Below, in pieces: positions 39,507-47,795 of a stretch of 64,000 nucleotides of DNA. Positions within the stretch are counted from its first letter, which is position 1; the number at the start of each line of letters is the position of its first letter. The DNA comes from Halomonas sp. (lineage in GTDB: Bacteria > Pseudomonadota > Gammaproteobacteria > Pseudomonadales > Halomonadaceae): positions 1 through 64,000 of the forward strand of contig JAGYKP010000087.1 in assembly GCA_018401555.1 (NCBI GenBank). The letters run 5' to 3'. The notes beneath the pieces were generated by a model, which worked only from the letters and a program-made list of their open reading frames with translations, was not told the origin of the DNA and did no database searches. Both the position numbers and the translations under genes were made by a program.

Positions 39507-40592
39507 TCAGCCCTTCGCCGGTGTGGCGGCCGGAAAGTGATGGCGAGTGCTGTTGGCGATGCGCACCAGGGCCAGCATCAGTGGCACCTCCACCAGTACC
39601 CCGACCACCGTCGCCAGTGCCGCGCCGGACTGCAGGCCGAAAAGGGCGATGGCGGCGGCCACGGCCAGCTCGAAGAAGTTGCTGGCGCCGATCATGGCAC
39701 CGGGAGCCGCCACGTTGTGGGGTACCTTCCACGCCTTGGCCCAGCCGTAGGCGATGAAGAAGATCAGGAAGGTCTGGATGATCAGCGGGATGGCGATCAG
39801 CACGATATGCAGCGGCGCCTCGAGGATCACCTCGCCCTGGAAGGCGAACAGCAGCACCAGGGTGATGATCAGCCCGATGGGGGTGATCGGCCCCACCTTC
39901 TTCATGAAGACGTTGTCGTACCACTCGCTGCCGCGGCGGGCGATCAGGATGCGCCGGGTCAAGTAGCCGGCGGTCAGCGGGATGACGATATAGAGCACCA
40001 CCGACAGCGCCACGGTATCCCAGGGGATCGGGATGTTGGAGACGCCGAGCAGGAAGACCACGATGGGGGCGAAGGCGAACAGCATGATCAGGTCGTTGAG
40101 GGCGACCTGCACCAGGGTGTAGGCGGCATCGCCGCGAGTCAGGGTGCTCCACACGAAGACCATGGCGGTGCAGGGCGCGGCGCCGAGCAGGATGGCGCCG
40201 GCCAGGTACTGGCTGGCCAGCGGCTCGGGAATCAGCGGGGCGAACACCACCATCAGGAAGAACCAGGCGATGGCGAACATGGTGAAGGGCTTGATCAGCC
40301 AGTTCACCGTGGTGGTGATGATCAGCCCCTTGGGTTGGCGGCGCACGCCGAGCACGGCGGAGAAGTCGATCTGCGCCATCATCGGGAAGATCATCGCCCA
40401 GATCAGGATCGCCACCGGGATCGACACCTGGGCATATTCGAAGCGCGATAGCGTCTCGGGCACCGCGGGGGCGAACTGGCCGAGCAGCACCCCGGCGACG
40501 ATGGCCAGCGCCACCCACACCGAGAGGAAGCGCTCGAAGAGCCCCATGCCCTCCGAGGTGCTGGGTGACTGGGATTCCTGATGTGCGGTCAT
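39507..40592 (-). CDS. acr3: Arsenite efflux transporter Acr3
   Basis: 361 residues, intact, about 10 helices. QIDFSAVLGVRRQPKGL, GAILLGAAPCTAMVFVWS (the essential Cys in helix 4), ALNDLIMLFAFAP and APGAMIGASNFFELAVAAAIALFG are Acr3 signatures. Proton-coupled export of As(OH)3. Third gene of arsC-arsH-acr3. Confidence 0.95.
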   Translation of the reverse strand: MTAHQESQSPSTSEGMGLFERFLSVWVALAIVAGVLLGQFAPAVPETLSRFEYAQVSIPVAILIWAMIFPMMAQIDFSAVLGVRRQPKGLIITTTVNWLIKPFTMFAIAWFFLMVVFAPLIPEPLASQYLAGAILLGAAPCTAMVFVWSTLTRGDAAYTLVQVALNDLIMLFAFAPIVVFLLGVSNIPIPWDTVALSVVLYIVIPLTAGYLTRRILIARRGSEWYDNVFMKKVGPITPIGLIITLVLLFAFQGEVILEAPLHIVLIAIPLIIQTFLIFFIAYGWAKAWKVPHNVAAPGAMIGASNFFELAVAAAIALFGLQSGAALATVVGVLVEVPLMLALVRIANSTRHHFPAATPAKG

Positions 40593-40605
40593 GGTGTGAC
40601 TCCTG

Positions 40606-41331
40606 TCAGATGGCGCGCTGATTGACCCGGGTGGAGAGCTCGGTGGCCGACTCCTTGCGTTCGGAGTAGCGGTCGGTGAGCGCCTCGCTGCGGCCGCGGA
40701 CCAGCAGAGTGAATTTCACCAGCTCCTCCATGACGTCGACGATGCGGTCATAGAAGGGCGAGGGCTTCATGCGGTCGTTGTCGTCGAACTCCATGAAGGC
40801 CCTGGGCACCGAGGACTGGTTGGGGATGGTCACCATGCGCATCCAGCGCCCCAGCACGCGCAGCTGGTTGACCGTGTTGAACGACTGGGAGCCGCCGCAC
40901 ACCTGCATCACCGCCAGGGTCTTGCCCTGGGTGGGGCGAACCGCGCCCAGCGCCAGGGGGATCCAGTCGATCTGCGCCTTCATGATGCCGGTCATGGCGC
41001 CGTGGCGTTCCGGCGAGCACCACACCATGCCTTCGGCCCACTCGGCCAGCGTGCGCAGCTCCGCCACCTTGGGGTGGGTCGACTCCTCGGCGTCGGGCAG
41101 CGGCAGGCCGCGCGGGTCGAAGATGCGGGTCTCGGCGCCCATGGCGCGCAGCAGCCTGGCGGCTTCCTCCACCGCCAGGCGGCTGAAGGCGCGCTGCCTG
41201 AGCGAGCCGTAGAGCAGCAGGATGCGCGGCGCATGCTCGCGGTCCACGGGTATGCCCAGGCTGGCCGCGTCGGGCACCCGGAACAGTTCTTGGTCGATGT
41301 TGGGCAGGTCGTCGAGGGGATGGGTCGTCAC
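40606..41331 (-). CDS. arsH: ArsH, NADPH-dependent FMN reductase / organoarsenical oxidase
   Basis: 241 residues, intact. The FMN-binding loop [33 protein letters not shown] and [23 protein letters not shown] are diagnostic. ArsH oxidises trivalent methyl- or aromatic arsenicals to the less toxic pentavalent form, which fits the nearby ArsP-like permease. Overlaps arsC by 4 bp. Confidence 0.95.
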   Translation of the reverse strand: MTTHPLDDLPNIDQELFRVPDAASLGIPVDREHAPRILLLYGSLRQRAFSRLAVEEAARLLRAMGAETRIFDPRGLPLPDAEESTHPKVAELRTLAEWAEGMVWCSPERHGAMTGIMKAQIDWIPLALGAVRPTQGKTLAVMQVCGGSQSFNTVNQLRVLGRWMRMVTIPNQSSVPRAFMEFDDNDRMKPSPFYDRIVDVMEELVKFTLLVRGRSEALTDRYSERKESATELSTRVNQRAI

Positions 41332-41831
41332 GCGGTGTCTCCTTGTGGGGCCTCTTCCCGGAAGGCGCGCTGGTGGATCTCCTCCAGGTTTTGTCGCAGG
41401 GCATCGTCGGACAGCCGATCCAGCGGCAGGGCCAGCATGGCCTCAATGCGCCGGCGCAGGGCGCCGAAGGTGCCGGTGAAGGCGGCTTCGATCTCGGTCT
41501 CGCTGCCCTCGGCCCTCGAAGGGTCTGGCACGCCCCAGTGGGCCTTTACCGCCTTGCCGAGGAAGAGCGGGCAGGCCTCGCCGGCGGCATCATCGCAGAC
41601 GGTGATGACGACGTCCGGCGTCACCTCGAGATCGTCCCAGGACTTGCTGGTGAGCCCACGGGTGGAGATACCCGCCTTCTCCAGCCAGATCAGCGTCAGC
41701 GGGTTGACCTCGCCGGCCGGATGGCTGCCACCGCTCCAGGCACGATGCCGGGTCTCGGTCAGGTGGTTGAACAGCGCCTCGGCGTAGATGGACCGGCAGG
41801 AGTTGCCGGTGCACAGAAACAGTACGTTCAT
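41328..41831 (-). CDS. arsC: Arsenate reductase ArsC, thioredoxin-coupled type
   Basis: 167 residues, intact. P-loop CTGNSCRS with Cys7 and Cys12; resolving Cys79 and Cys87 in [29 protein letters not shown] is conserved. Reduces As(V) to As(III) for Acr3. First gene of the operon, 58 bp after operator C. The C-terminal 30 residues are an acidic extension. Confidence 0.95.
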   Translation of the reverse strand: MNVLFLCTGNSCRSIYAEALFNHLTETRHRAWSGGSHPAGEVNPLTLIWLEKAGISTRGLTSKSWDDLEVTPDVVITVCDDAAGEACPLFLGKAVKAHWGVPDPSRAEGSETEIEAAFTGTFGALRRRIEAMLALPLDRLSDDALRQNLEEIHQRAFREEAPQGDTA

Positions 41832-41888
41832 GGTGTCTCCATCGAGACAGTCGTCGGGGGCGGGGTATCAGGCCATTGTGCTTCTCAT

Positions 41889-41910
41889 CATATGTGGAAA
41901 TTCATATATG
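41889..41910 (-). promoter_or_regulatory. Putative ArsR operator C
   Basis: CATATGTGGAAATTCATATATG just upstream of arsC on the minus strand. Read on that strand it contains ATATATGAATTTCCA, matching operator A at 14 of 15 positions. An isolated AT-rich island in GC-rich DNA. Confidence 0.65.
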
Positions 41911-41920
41911 CTCAATGCCA

Positions 41921-42181
41921 TCACCCTGACGCCGGCGCGTTGCGCTGGTCCGGGGCGCGGTGGAAGGCCGGGGAGACCACGCTGGGGTCCCGGATGTCGC
42001 GGTGCTTGGCGGCGGCCTCGGCCCACCACCCGAGTTGGCCCAGGGTGCGGCCGAAGTAGCCGGCCCAGCGCTCCGGGTCCTCGCGGAAGGCTCCCTCCTC
42101 GTCGAGGGCCTGCTGGGCCTTCGGCACGTGGATCATCGCCGAGACCGGCAGGCAGCCCAGAAAGACCAGGAAGTGAGCCAT
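41921..42181 (-). pseudogene. C-terminal fragment of an NADPH-dependent FMN reductase
   Basis: 86 residues. FLVFLGCLPVSAMIHVPKAQ, then QALDEEGAFREDPERWAGYF and LGQLGWWAEAAAKHR match the C-terminal third of NAD(P)H:FMN oxidoreductases (family length about 185). The flavin-binding N-terminal half is absent, yet an RBS (GAGGAG) and ATG stand directly before the fragment, as if an internal deletion joined the original start to the 3' part. Confidence 0.6.
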
Positions 42182-42220
42182 GACAATCGCTCCTCGGTGG
42201 GGTTGCAGGAGCGTCAGCTG

Positions 42221-42998
42221 TCAGTCTCCGGCGGCCAGGAACTCCGCCACGATGGCGGCGAGTTTCTCCGGGCACTCGCGATGGGGGACGTGGCCACAGG
42301 GCAGGATTCGCGACTCGCCGGGCCCCGCGGCTGCGCGCGGCAATATGGTGGGCCTGCTCTGGTGAGCCGAACTCGTCTTGTTCGCCATGAATCGCCAGGG
42401 TGGGGCAGTGCACGCGGGACAGTGTCGGGCTGAGGTCCCAGCGTGAGAAGGCCTCGGTCTGCCAGGTATCGACCCAGGCGCGCAGCACCCACTGCGCCTT
42501 GTCGCCGTGGTAGCGGGCCAGGCGTGCCAACTGGTCGGGGTCGCGGAAGGCCGCCTCGGCTTCGCGGATGCCGGCCAGGATGCGTGGCTCCATATAGGCC
42601 TGGGCCGCCACTGTCACCAGCGCCTCACAGGCAGCGGGGTGCTGGCCAGCCGCCTCGATGGCCATGCCGCCACCGACGCTGTGGCCGAGCAGCACGAAGC
42701 GGTCCAGGCCAAGCCCCTCGCGCACCGCGGCGAAGGTGGTGCGTGCCTCGTCGGCGACAAAGCTGGGCGGCAGTGTGCCGGGGTAGGGCGCGGAACGGCC
42801 GAAGCCCTGGCGGTCGTAGGCGATCACCTGGCGGCCGCTGGCCTCGGCGAGCAGGGCAGGGAAGTCGCGCCACAGGGCGATACAGCCCAGCGAGTCGTGG
42901 AGCAGGACGATGGGGCTGCCTGTCGGCGTTGCCTTCACTGGCCACCAGCGGGCGACATGGATGTCGCCCGCCGGGGTCTCCAGGGTGAAGGCCTCCAT
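42221..42998 (-). CDS. Alpha/beta hydrolase, one frameshift near the C-terminus
   Basis: ATG at 42998 (EAFTLETPAGDIHVARWWP), overlapping the thiolase stop by one base (TGATG). VLLHDSLGCIALWRDFP is the oxyanion region, LLGHSVGGGMAIEA carries the nucleophile Ser, and AIHGEQDEFGSPEQA the acid. The frame is lost near 42340; the restored tail GESRILPCGHVPHRECPEKL gives the catalytic His, ending at 42221. About 258 residues. Coupling to thiolase suggests an esterase or thioesterase acting on acyl compounds. Confidence 0.8.
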
Positions 42999-44186
42999 CA
43001 GTCGACCAGCTCGACCGCCACCGCGGTGGCCTCGCCGCCGCCGATGCACAGGCTGGCGATGCCGCGCTTGCCGCCCCTGGTGCGCAGGGCGTGGATCAGG
43101 GTGGCGATGATCCGCGAGCCGGTGGAGCCGATGGGGTGGCCCTGGGCGCAGGCACCGCCGAAGACGTTGACCTTGTCGTGGGGGATGTCAGAGCCCGTCC
43201 ATGGCCAGCAGGGTGACCACCGCGAAGGCCTCGTTGATCTCGAACAGATCGACGTCGTCCACCGTCCAGTCGAGCTTCTTCATCAGCTTGTCGATGGCGC
43301 CCACCGGGGCGATGGTGAACTCGCTGGGGTGCTGGGAGTGGGTGCTGTGGCCCAGCATGCGCGCCAGCGGCTTGGCGCCCAGGCGCTCGGCGGCGGCGCC
43401 ACTGGCCAGGATCAGCGCCGAGGCACCGTCGGAGATGGAGCTTGCGTTGGCCGCGGTGATGGTGCCCTCCTTGGCGAAGGCGGGGCGCAGCGAACGGATC
43501 TTGTCGAGCCTGGCCTGGAAGGGCTGCTCGTCGTGGCTGACGATGGTCTCGCCCTTGCGGTCGGTGACGGTGACCGGGGCCATCTCGGCATCCAGGTGGC
43601 CGGCGTTGGTGGCCTCCATGGCGCGCTCGAGCGACGCGATGGCGAAGTCGTCCAGGCGCTCGCGGCTGTAGTCACGGGCCGTGGCGATGTCCTGGGCAAA
43701 GACGCCCATCAGCTTGCCGGTCTCGGCGTCCTCCAGGCCATCGAGGAACATGTGGTCCTTGAGCTCGCCGTGGCCCAGGCGGTAGCCGGTGCGCGCCTTG
43801 GTGAGCACGTGGGGGGCGTTGGACATGGACTCCATGCCGCCGGCCAGCACCACCTCGCCACTGCCCGCGCGGATCAGGTCGTGGGCCAGCATGGTGGCCT
43901 TCATGCCCGAACCGCACAGCTTGTTGATGGTGGTGGCGCCTATGGCGTCGGGGATACCGGCCTGGCGCATGGCCTGGCGGCCCGGGCCCTGCTTGACGCC
44001 GCCGGGCAGCACGCAGCCCATGATGCCCTCATCGATGCTGTCGGCACTGATGCCGGCGCGCTCGATGGCGGCACGGATGGCCACCGCACCGAGTTCGGGG
44101 GCGGTAAGACTCGACAGGCTGCCGAGCATGCCGCCCATGGGGGTGCGGGCGGCGGAAAGAAAGACGATGTCGTTGGCGTGGCTCAT
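42998..44186 (-). CDS. Acetyl-CoA C-acyltransferase (thiolase), one frameshift
   Basis: Cleaves 3-ketoacyl-CoA with Co[11 protein letters not shown] gives the nucleophilic Cys (about residue 90), [12 protein letters not shown] is conserved, and after the break near 43190 the tail reads [19 protein letters not shown], with the second active Cys/His region. About 396 residues. ATG at 44186. Divergent from the TetR regulator, with a shared operator region. Confidence 0.92.
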
Positions 44187-44313
44187 GAGGGTTCTCCCGG
44201 TGTGGCGTGCGACTCCCGATGGAGCCGCGTTGTGATTGTAGGTCGAGGTCGCAGCTTGCCCCGTGCCGCGTTGACCCACCGGCGGGGCTGTGCTTTTCTC
44301 AGGGTCAACCAAG

Positions 44314-44323
44314 CAAGCGCTAG
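44314..44323. promoter_or_regulatory. Half-operator motif shared with the acyl-CoA synthetase promoter
   Basis: CAAGCGCTAG lies just upstream of the TetR start and between it and the divergent thiolase gene. The same 10-mer is present inverted at 45011-45020 inside the large dyad before the acyl-CoA synthetase. Suggests autoregulation plus control of both flanking operons by the TetR protein. Confidence 0.5.
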
Positions 44324-44328
44324 TGTAA

Positions 44329-44918
44329 ATGTCGATGAATGTAATGAATGCATCCCCACGCCGCAAGGAGCTGACCCGCCTGGCCGCCCAGCTGTTCGTC
44401 CAGGAGGGCTTCGATCGCACCACGGTGCGCATGCTGGCCCAGGAGATGGGCATCAAGTCCGGCAGCCTCTTCCATCACTTCCGCGACAAGCAGGAGATCC
44501 TGGCCGCGGTGATCGAGGAGGGCACCGAGAATGCCCTGGTCATCGCCCGGGAGGCCCTTGATCGCTGTGACAGCAGCGCCTCGGCGCGGTTGCACGCCAT
44601 GGCCCGCGCTCACCTCGAGACCCTGCTCACCGACCGCAACGCCCACGTGGTCGCCCTCTACGAATGGCGTCGCCTGGACCCCGAGGCGCGTGCTCACCTG
44701 AGCCACCTGCGCGACGCCTACGAGGCGCTGTGGGAGGAGGTGATCGACGAGGCCCTGGCCGAGGGGCTGGTCCATGGCGACCGCTTCCTGGTCTCGCGCT
44801 TCGTGATGGGAGCGCTCAACTGGACGGTGCGCTGGTATGACCCCAAAGGGCCGCGCACCCCGACGAGCTGGCCGATGAGCTGGTCGCCATGATCACTCGC
44901 TCCGCCCCGACCGGCTGA
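44329..44918 (+). CDS. TetR family regulator of the acyl-CoA catabolic genes, one frameshift
   Basis: N-terminal HTH: RLAAQLFVQEGFDRTTVRML followed by GIKSGSLFHHFRDKQEILAAV, a very typical TetR DNA-binding domain. The C-terminal ligand domain is broken near 44855 (a C-run one base short); the restored tail is PDELADELVAMITRS, ending at 44918. About 196 residues. Flanked by thiolase and acyl-CoA synthetase operons that carry its likely operators; an acyl-CoA ligand is probable. Confidence 0.85.
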
Positions 44919-45001
44919 AACCGGCGCATCCCGCGCCGGCTCGACCAACGTCTAGTCGCTTCTCCTGCTCTCTGCCCTTGCCCTGTGCGGTCCGACTCGC
45001 T

Positions 45002-45033
45002 AGCGTAAACCTAGCGCTTGATAGGTTTACGCT
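45002..45033. promoter_or_regulatory. Large perfect dyad, probable TetR operator
   Basis: AGCGTAAACCT (45002-45012) and AGGTTTACGCT (45023-45033) are perfect 11-bp inverted repeats with a 10-bp spacer that itself contains part of CTAGCGCTTG. It is 50 bp upstream of the acyl-CoA synthetase ATG. Further TTACG half-sites follow to about 45040. Confidence 0.75.
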
Positions 45034-45084
45034 TACGTTAACTGCAATCCATAACAACCACAAACCTTCCAACGAGGACAGCCC

Positions 45085-46755
45085 ATGAGCACGCAAGCCC
45101 ACATGCCAGAGTACCGTGACTATCTGGAGCGTTTCTCCATCGATGACGTCATCGCCCGGCTCGACGATCATCAGGACGGCAAGGCCAACGCCTTCGAATC
45201 CTGCTGCGGCCGCCACCTGCGCGCCGGACGCGGCGAGGTGCTGGCCCTGGTCCAGGAGGACACCCATGGCAACGTCAACCGGATGACCTACGCCGAGCTC
45301 GAGGCCGAGAGTGCCCGACTCGCCGGCTGGTTCGCCGAGCGCGGCCTGGGCGTGGGCGACCGCATCGCCTGCATGCTGCCGCGCTCGCCCCAGCTGCTGG
45401 TGGCGATCCTGGCCACCTGGCGCATCGGTGCCGTCTACCAGCCGCTGTTTACCGCCTTCGGCCCCGATGCCGTGGACTATCGCCTGGGCCGCGCCGACAC
45501 CCGGCTGGTGATCACCGATCATGCCAACCGCTTCAAGTTCGATGGCCTCTCCCAGTGCCCGCCGGTGCTGGCGGTGGGCGGGCCCAGCGCCGACCACGGC
45601 GACGACCTCGACTGGGCCGATGCCCTGGCGCATGCGCCCATCGAGGCCACGCCGCCGCGCCTGGGTCGCGACGCCCCCTTCCTGCAGATGTTCACCTCCG
45701 GCACCGTGGGCAAGCCCAAAGGGGTGGCCGTGCCGCTCGCCGCCATGCCGGCCTTCGCCCTCTATATGGAGCTGGCCGTCGACCTGCGCGACAGCGACCG
45801 CTTCTGGAACATGGCCGATCCGGGCTGGGCCTACGGTCTCTACTACGCCATCACCGGGCCGCTGCTGCTGGGCGTGACCACCCACTTCTGCGAGGCGGGC
45901 TTCAGCGCCGAAGGGGCGCTTGGTTTCATGAAGCGCCATCGCATCACCAACTTTGCCGCCGCGCCCACCGCCTATCGCCTGATGAAGGCCTCGGGCCTCT
46001 TCGACGACGCCCACCGGACCCTGGAGCTGCGTGCGGCGAGCTCCGCCGGCGAGCCGCTCAACAGCGAGGTGGTCACCTGGGTGGAGCGCTCGCTGGGCTG
46101 TCCGGTCATGGACCACTACGGCCAGACCGAGACCGGCATGACCTGCAACAACCACCATGCGCTGGCCCATCCCAAGCACGTCGGCGGCATGGGCGTGCCG
46201 ATGCCCGGCTACCGCCTGGCGATCCTCGACGCCGAGTACAACGAGCTGCCCCCGGGTGAACCGGGCGTGCTCGCCGTGGATATCGCGAACTCCCCGGCGC
46301 ACTTCTTCGCCGGCTACACCTGGCAGGAGAAGCACCCCTTCGCCGAGGGCTACTACCTGACCGGCGACGTGGTGATCCGCAACGAGGACGGTACCTTCCA
46401 GTTTGCCGGCCGTGACGACGACATCATCACCACCGCCGGCTACCGGGTGGGCCCCACCGACGTGGAGAACAGCGTGATGACCCATCCGGCGGTGGCCGAA
46501 TCTGCCGCCGTGGGCCAGCCCGACGAGATCCGCGGCGAGATCATCAAGTCCTATGTGGTACTTCGCGAGGGCTACGAGGCCAGCGACGAGCTGGCCGAGG
46601 CGATCCGCAAGCAGGTCCGCGAGCGGCTCTCCACCCACGCCTTCCCGCGGGTGATCGAATTCGTCGAGGAGCTGCCCAAGACCCCGAGCGGCAAGATCCA
46701 GCGCTTCAAGCTGCGCGCCGATGCCGTCGACAAGGCCGAGGCGCCGACCCAGTAA
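45085..46755 (+). CDS. AMP-dependent acyl-CoA synthetase
   Basis: 556 residues, intact. Adenylation motif MFTSGTVGKPKGVAVP, DHYGQTETGMTCNN, YYLTGDVVIRNEDG, and the C-terminal RVGPTDVENSVMTHPAVAE with catalytic Lys in TPSGKIQRFKLR. Closer to acetyl/propionyl/medium-chain synthetases (AcsA/AcsM-like) than to FadD. First gene after the TetR dyad, followed by an SDR dehydrogenase, so it likely feeds a short-chain or branched acyl-CoA oxidation route. Confidence 0.88.
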   Translation: MSTQAHMPEYRDYLERFSIDDVIARLDDHQDGKANAFESCCGRHLRAGRGEVLALVQEDTHGNVNRMTYAELEAESARLAGWFAERGLGVGDRIACMLPRSPQLLVAILATWRIGAVYQPLFTAFGPDAVDYRLGRADTRLVITDHANRFKFDGLSQCPPVLAVGGPSADHGDDLDWADALAHAPIEATPPRLGRDAPFLQMFTSGTVGKPKGVAVPLAAMPAFALYMELAVDLRDSDRFWNMADPGWAYGLYYAITGPLLLGVTTHFCEAGFSAEGALGFMKRHRITNFAAAPTAYRLMKASGLFDDAHRTLELRAASSAGEPLNSEVVTWVERSLGCPVMDHYGQTETGMTCNNHHALAHPKHVGGMGVPMPGYRLAILDAEYNELPPGEPGVLAVDIANSPAHFFAGYTWQEKHPFAEGYYLTGDVVIRNEDGTFQFAGRDDDIITTAGYRVGPTDVENSVMTHPAVAESAAVGQPDEIRGEIIKSYVVLREGYEASDELAEAIRKQVRERLSTHAFPRVIEFVEELPKTPSGKIQRFKLRADAVDKAEAPTQ

Positions 46756-46771
46756 TCCCGAGGAACCCGAT

Positions 46772-47539
46772 ATGCAAGTCAAGGACAATACCTTCCTGAT
46801 CACCGGTGCCGCCTCCGGACTGGGGGCGGCCACCGCGGAGCGCCTGGCTGCCGCCGGCGGCCGGGTGGTGCTCTGCGATCTCAGCGATGCCGTGGAGGCC
46901 CACGCCGAGCGCCTGGGTGACGCCGCCCGGGCGGTGCGCGGCGACGTCACCTCCGGCGACGACATCCAGGCCGCCGTGGACGCCGCCGTCGAGCTCGGTG
47001 GCGAGCGCGGCCTCTCCGGGGTGGTGCACTGCGCCGGCGTGGTCAGCGTGGCCAAGCTGGTCGACCGCGAGGGCAACCCCGCCGATCTCGAGGCCTACAA
47101 CCGCACCATCCAGATCAACCTGGTGGGCACCTTCAACGTGATGCGCCTGGCCGCCGCCGCCATGGCGAAGAACCCCCCGGGCGAGGATGGCGAACGCGGG
47201 GTGATCATCAACACCGCCTCCATCGCCGCCATGGACGGCCAGGTGGGGCAGTGCGCCTACAGCGCCTCCAAGGCCGGGGTGGTGGGCATGAGCCTGCCGG
47301 CGGCACGTGAGCTCTCGCGCCACGGCGTGCGGGTGATGGCCATCGCCCCCGGGGTGTTCGAGACCCCGATGATGAGCGAGATCCCCGACGAGGCCGCCCA
47401 GGCCCTGGCCGCCGCGGTGCCCTTTCCCAAGCGGCTCGGCAAGCCCGACGAGTACGCCCGCCTGGCCGAGCAGATCATCACCAATCCGATGCTCAACGGT
47501 GAGGTGATCCGCCTGGACGGCGGGATTCGCATGCAGTAA
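46772..47539 (+). CDS. SDR family 3-hydroxyacyl-CoA dehydrogenase (HSD10-like)
   Basis: 255 residues, intact. [15 protein letters not shown] (cofactor loop), [25 protein letters not shown] (catalytic Ser, Tyr and Lys) and [11 protein letters not shown] are typical of type II 3-hydroxyacyl-CoA dehydrogenases. ATG at 46772, 16 bp after the synthetase stop, with an AGGAAC RBS. With the thiolase it would complete the last two beta-oxidation steps. Confidence 0.9.
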   Translation: MQVKDNTFLITGAASGLGAATAERLAAAGGRVVLCDLSDAVEAHAERLGDAARAVRGDVTSGDDIQAAVDAAVELGGERGLSGVVHCAGVVSVAKLVDREGNPADLEAYNRTIQINLVGTFNVMRLAAAAMAKNPPGEDGERGVIINTASIAAMDGQVGQCAYSASKAGVVGMSLPAARELSRHGVRVMAIAPGVFETPMMSEIPDEAAQALAAAVPFPKRLGKPDEYARLAEQIITNPMLNGEVIRLDGGIRMQ

Positions 47540-47564
47540 CGCCCTTCGGGCAGCCGCAAGCCAC

Positions 47565-47605
47565 AAGGAGCAAGCTTCAAGGAACCCCTTGGCTTGCTCC
47601 TTTTT
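47565..47605 (+). terminator. Strong intrinsic terminator after the SDR gene
   Basis: AAGGAGCAAGC (47565-47575) pairs perfectly with GCTTGCTCCTT (47592-47602), with an inner CAAGG/CCTTG stem, and runs into TTTTT. A second, wider pairing of AAGCCACAAGG (47558-47568) with CCTTGTGGCTT (47628-47638) overlaps it. Confidence 0.9.
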
Positions 47606-47674
47606 CATTCTGCGCAAGTGGGGCACCCCTTGTGGCTTTCAGCTTGAAGCTCGGCGCTGGGGTAAAACGAACGC

Positions 47675-47720
47675 TTGACTCGCCATTCTCTCGCGCGTAA
47701 TTTCAAACACATGTTTGAAA
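47675..47720 (+). promoter_or_regulatory. Sigma-70 promoter overlapped by a PsrA-type operator
   Basis: TTGACT (47675-47680), 17-bp spacer, TAATTT (47698-47703). The 20-bp palindrome TTTCAAACACATGTTTGAAA (47701-47720) overlaps the -10 and start site and matches the PsrA box (CAAAC-N4-GTTTG). Binding would block transcription; fatty acids would release it. Confidence 0.8.
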
Positions 47721-47795
47721 GTGGCCGCCGCCACTTTTCGTGACTGACTGCTGGCGACACTTCTCGTGGCCAGGCGTGGAATTGGAGAGTTCGAG

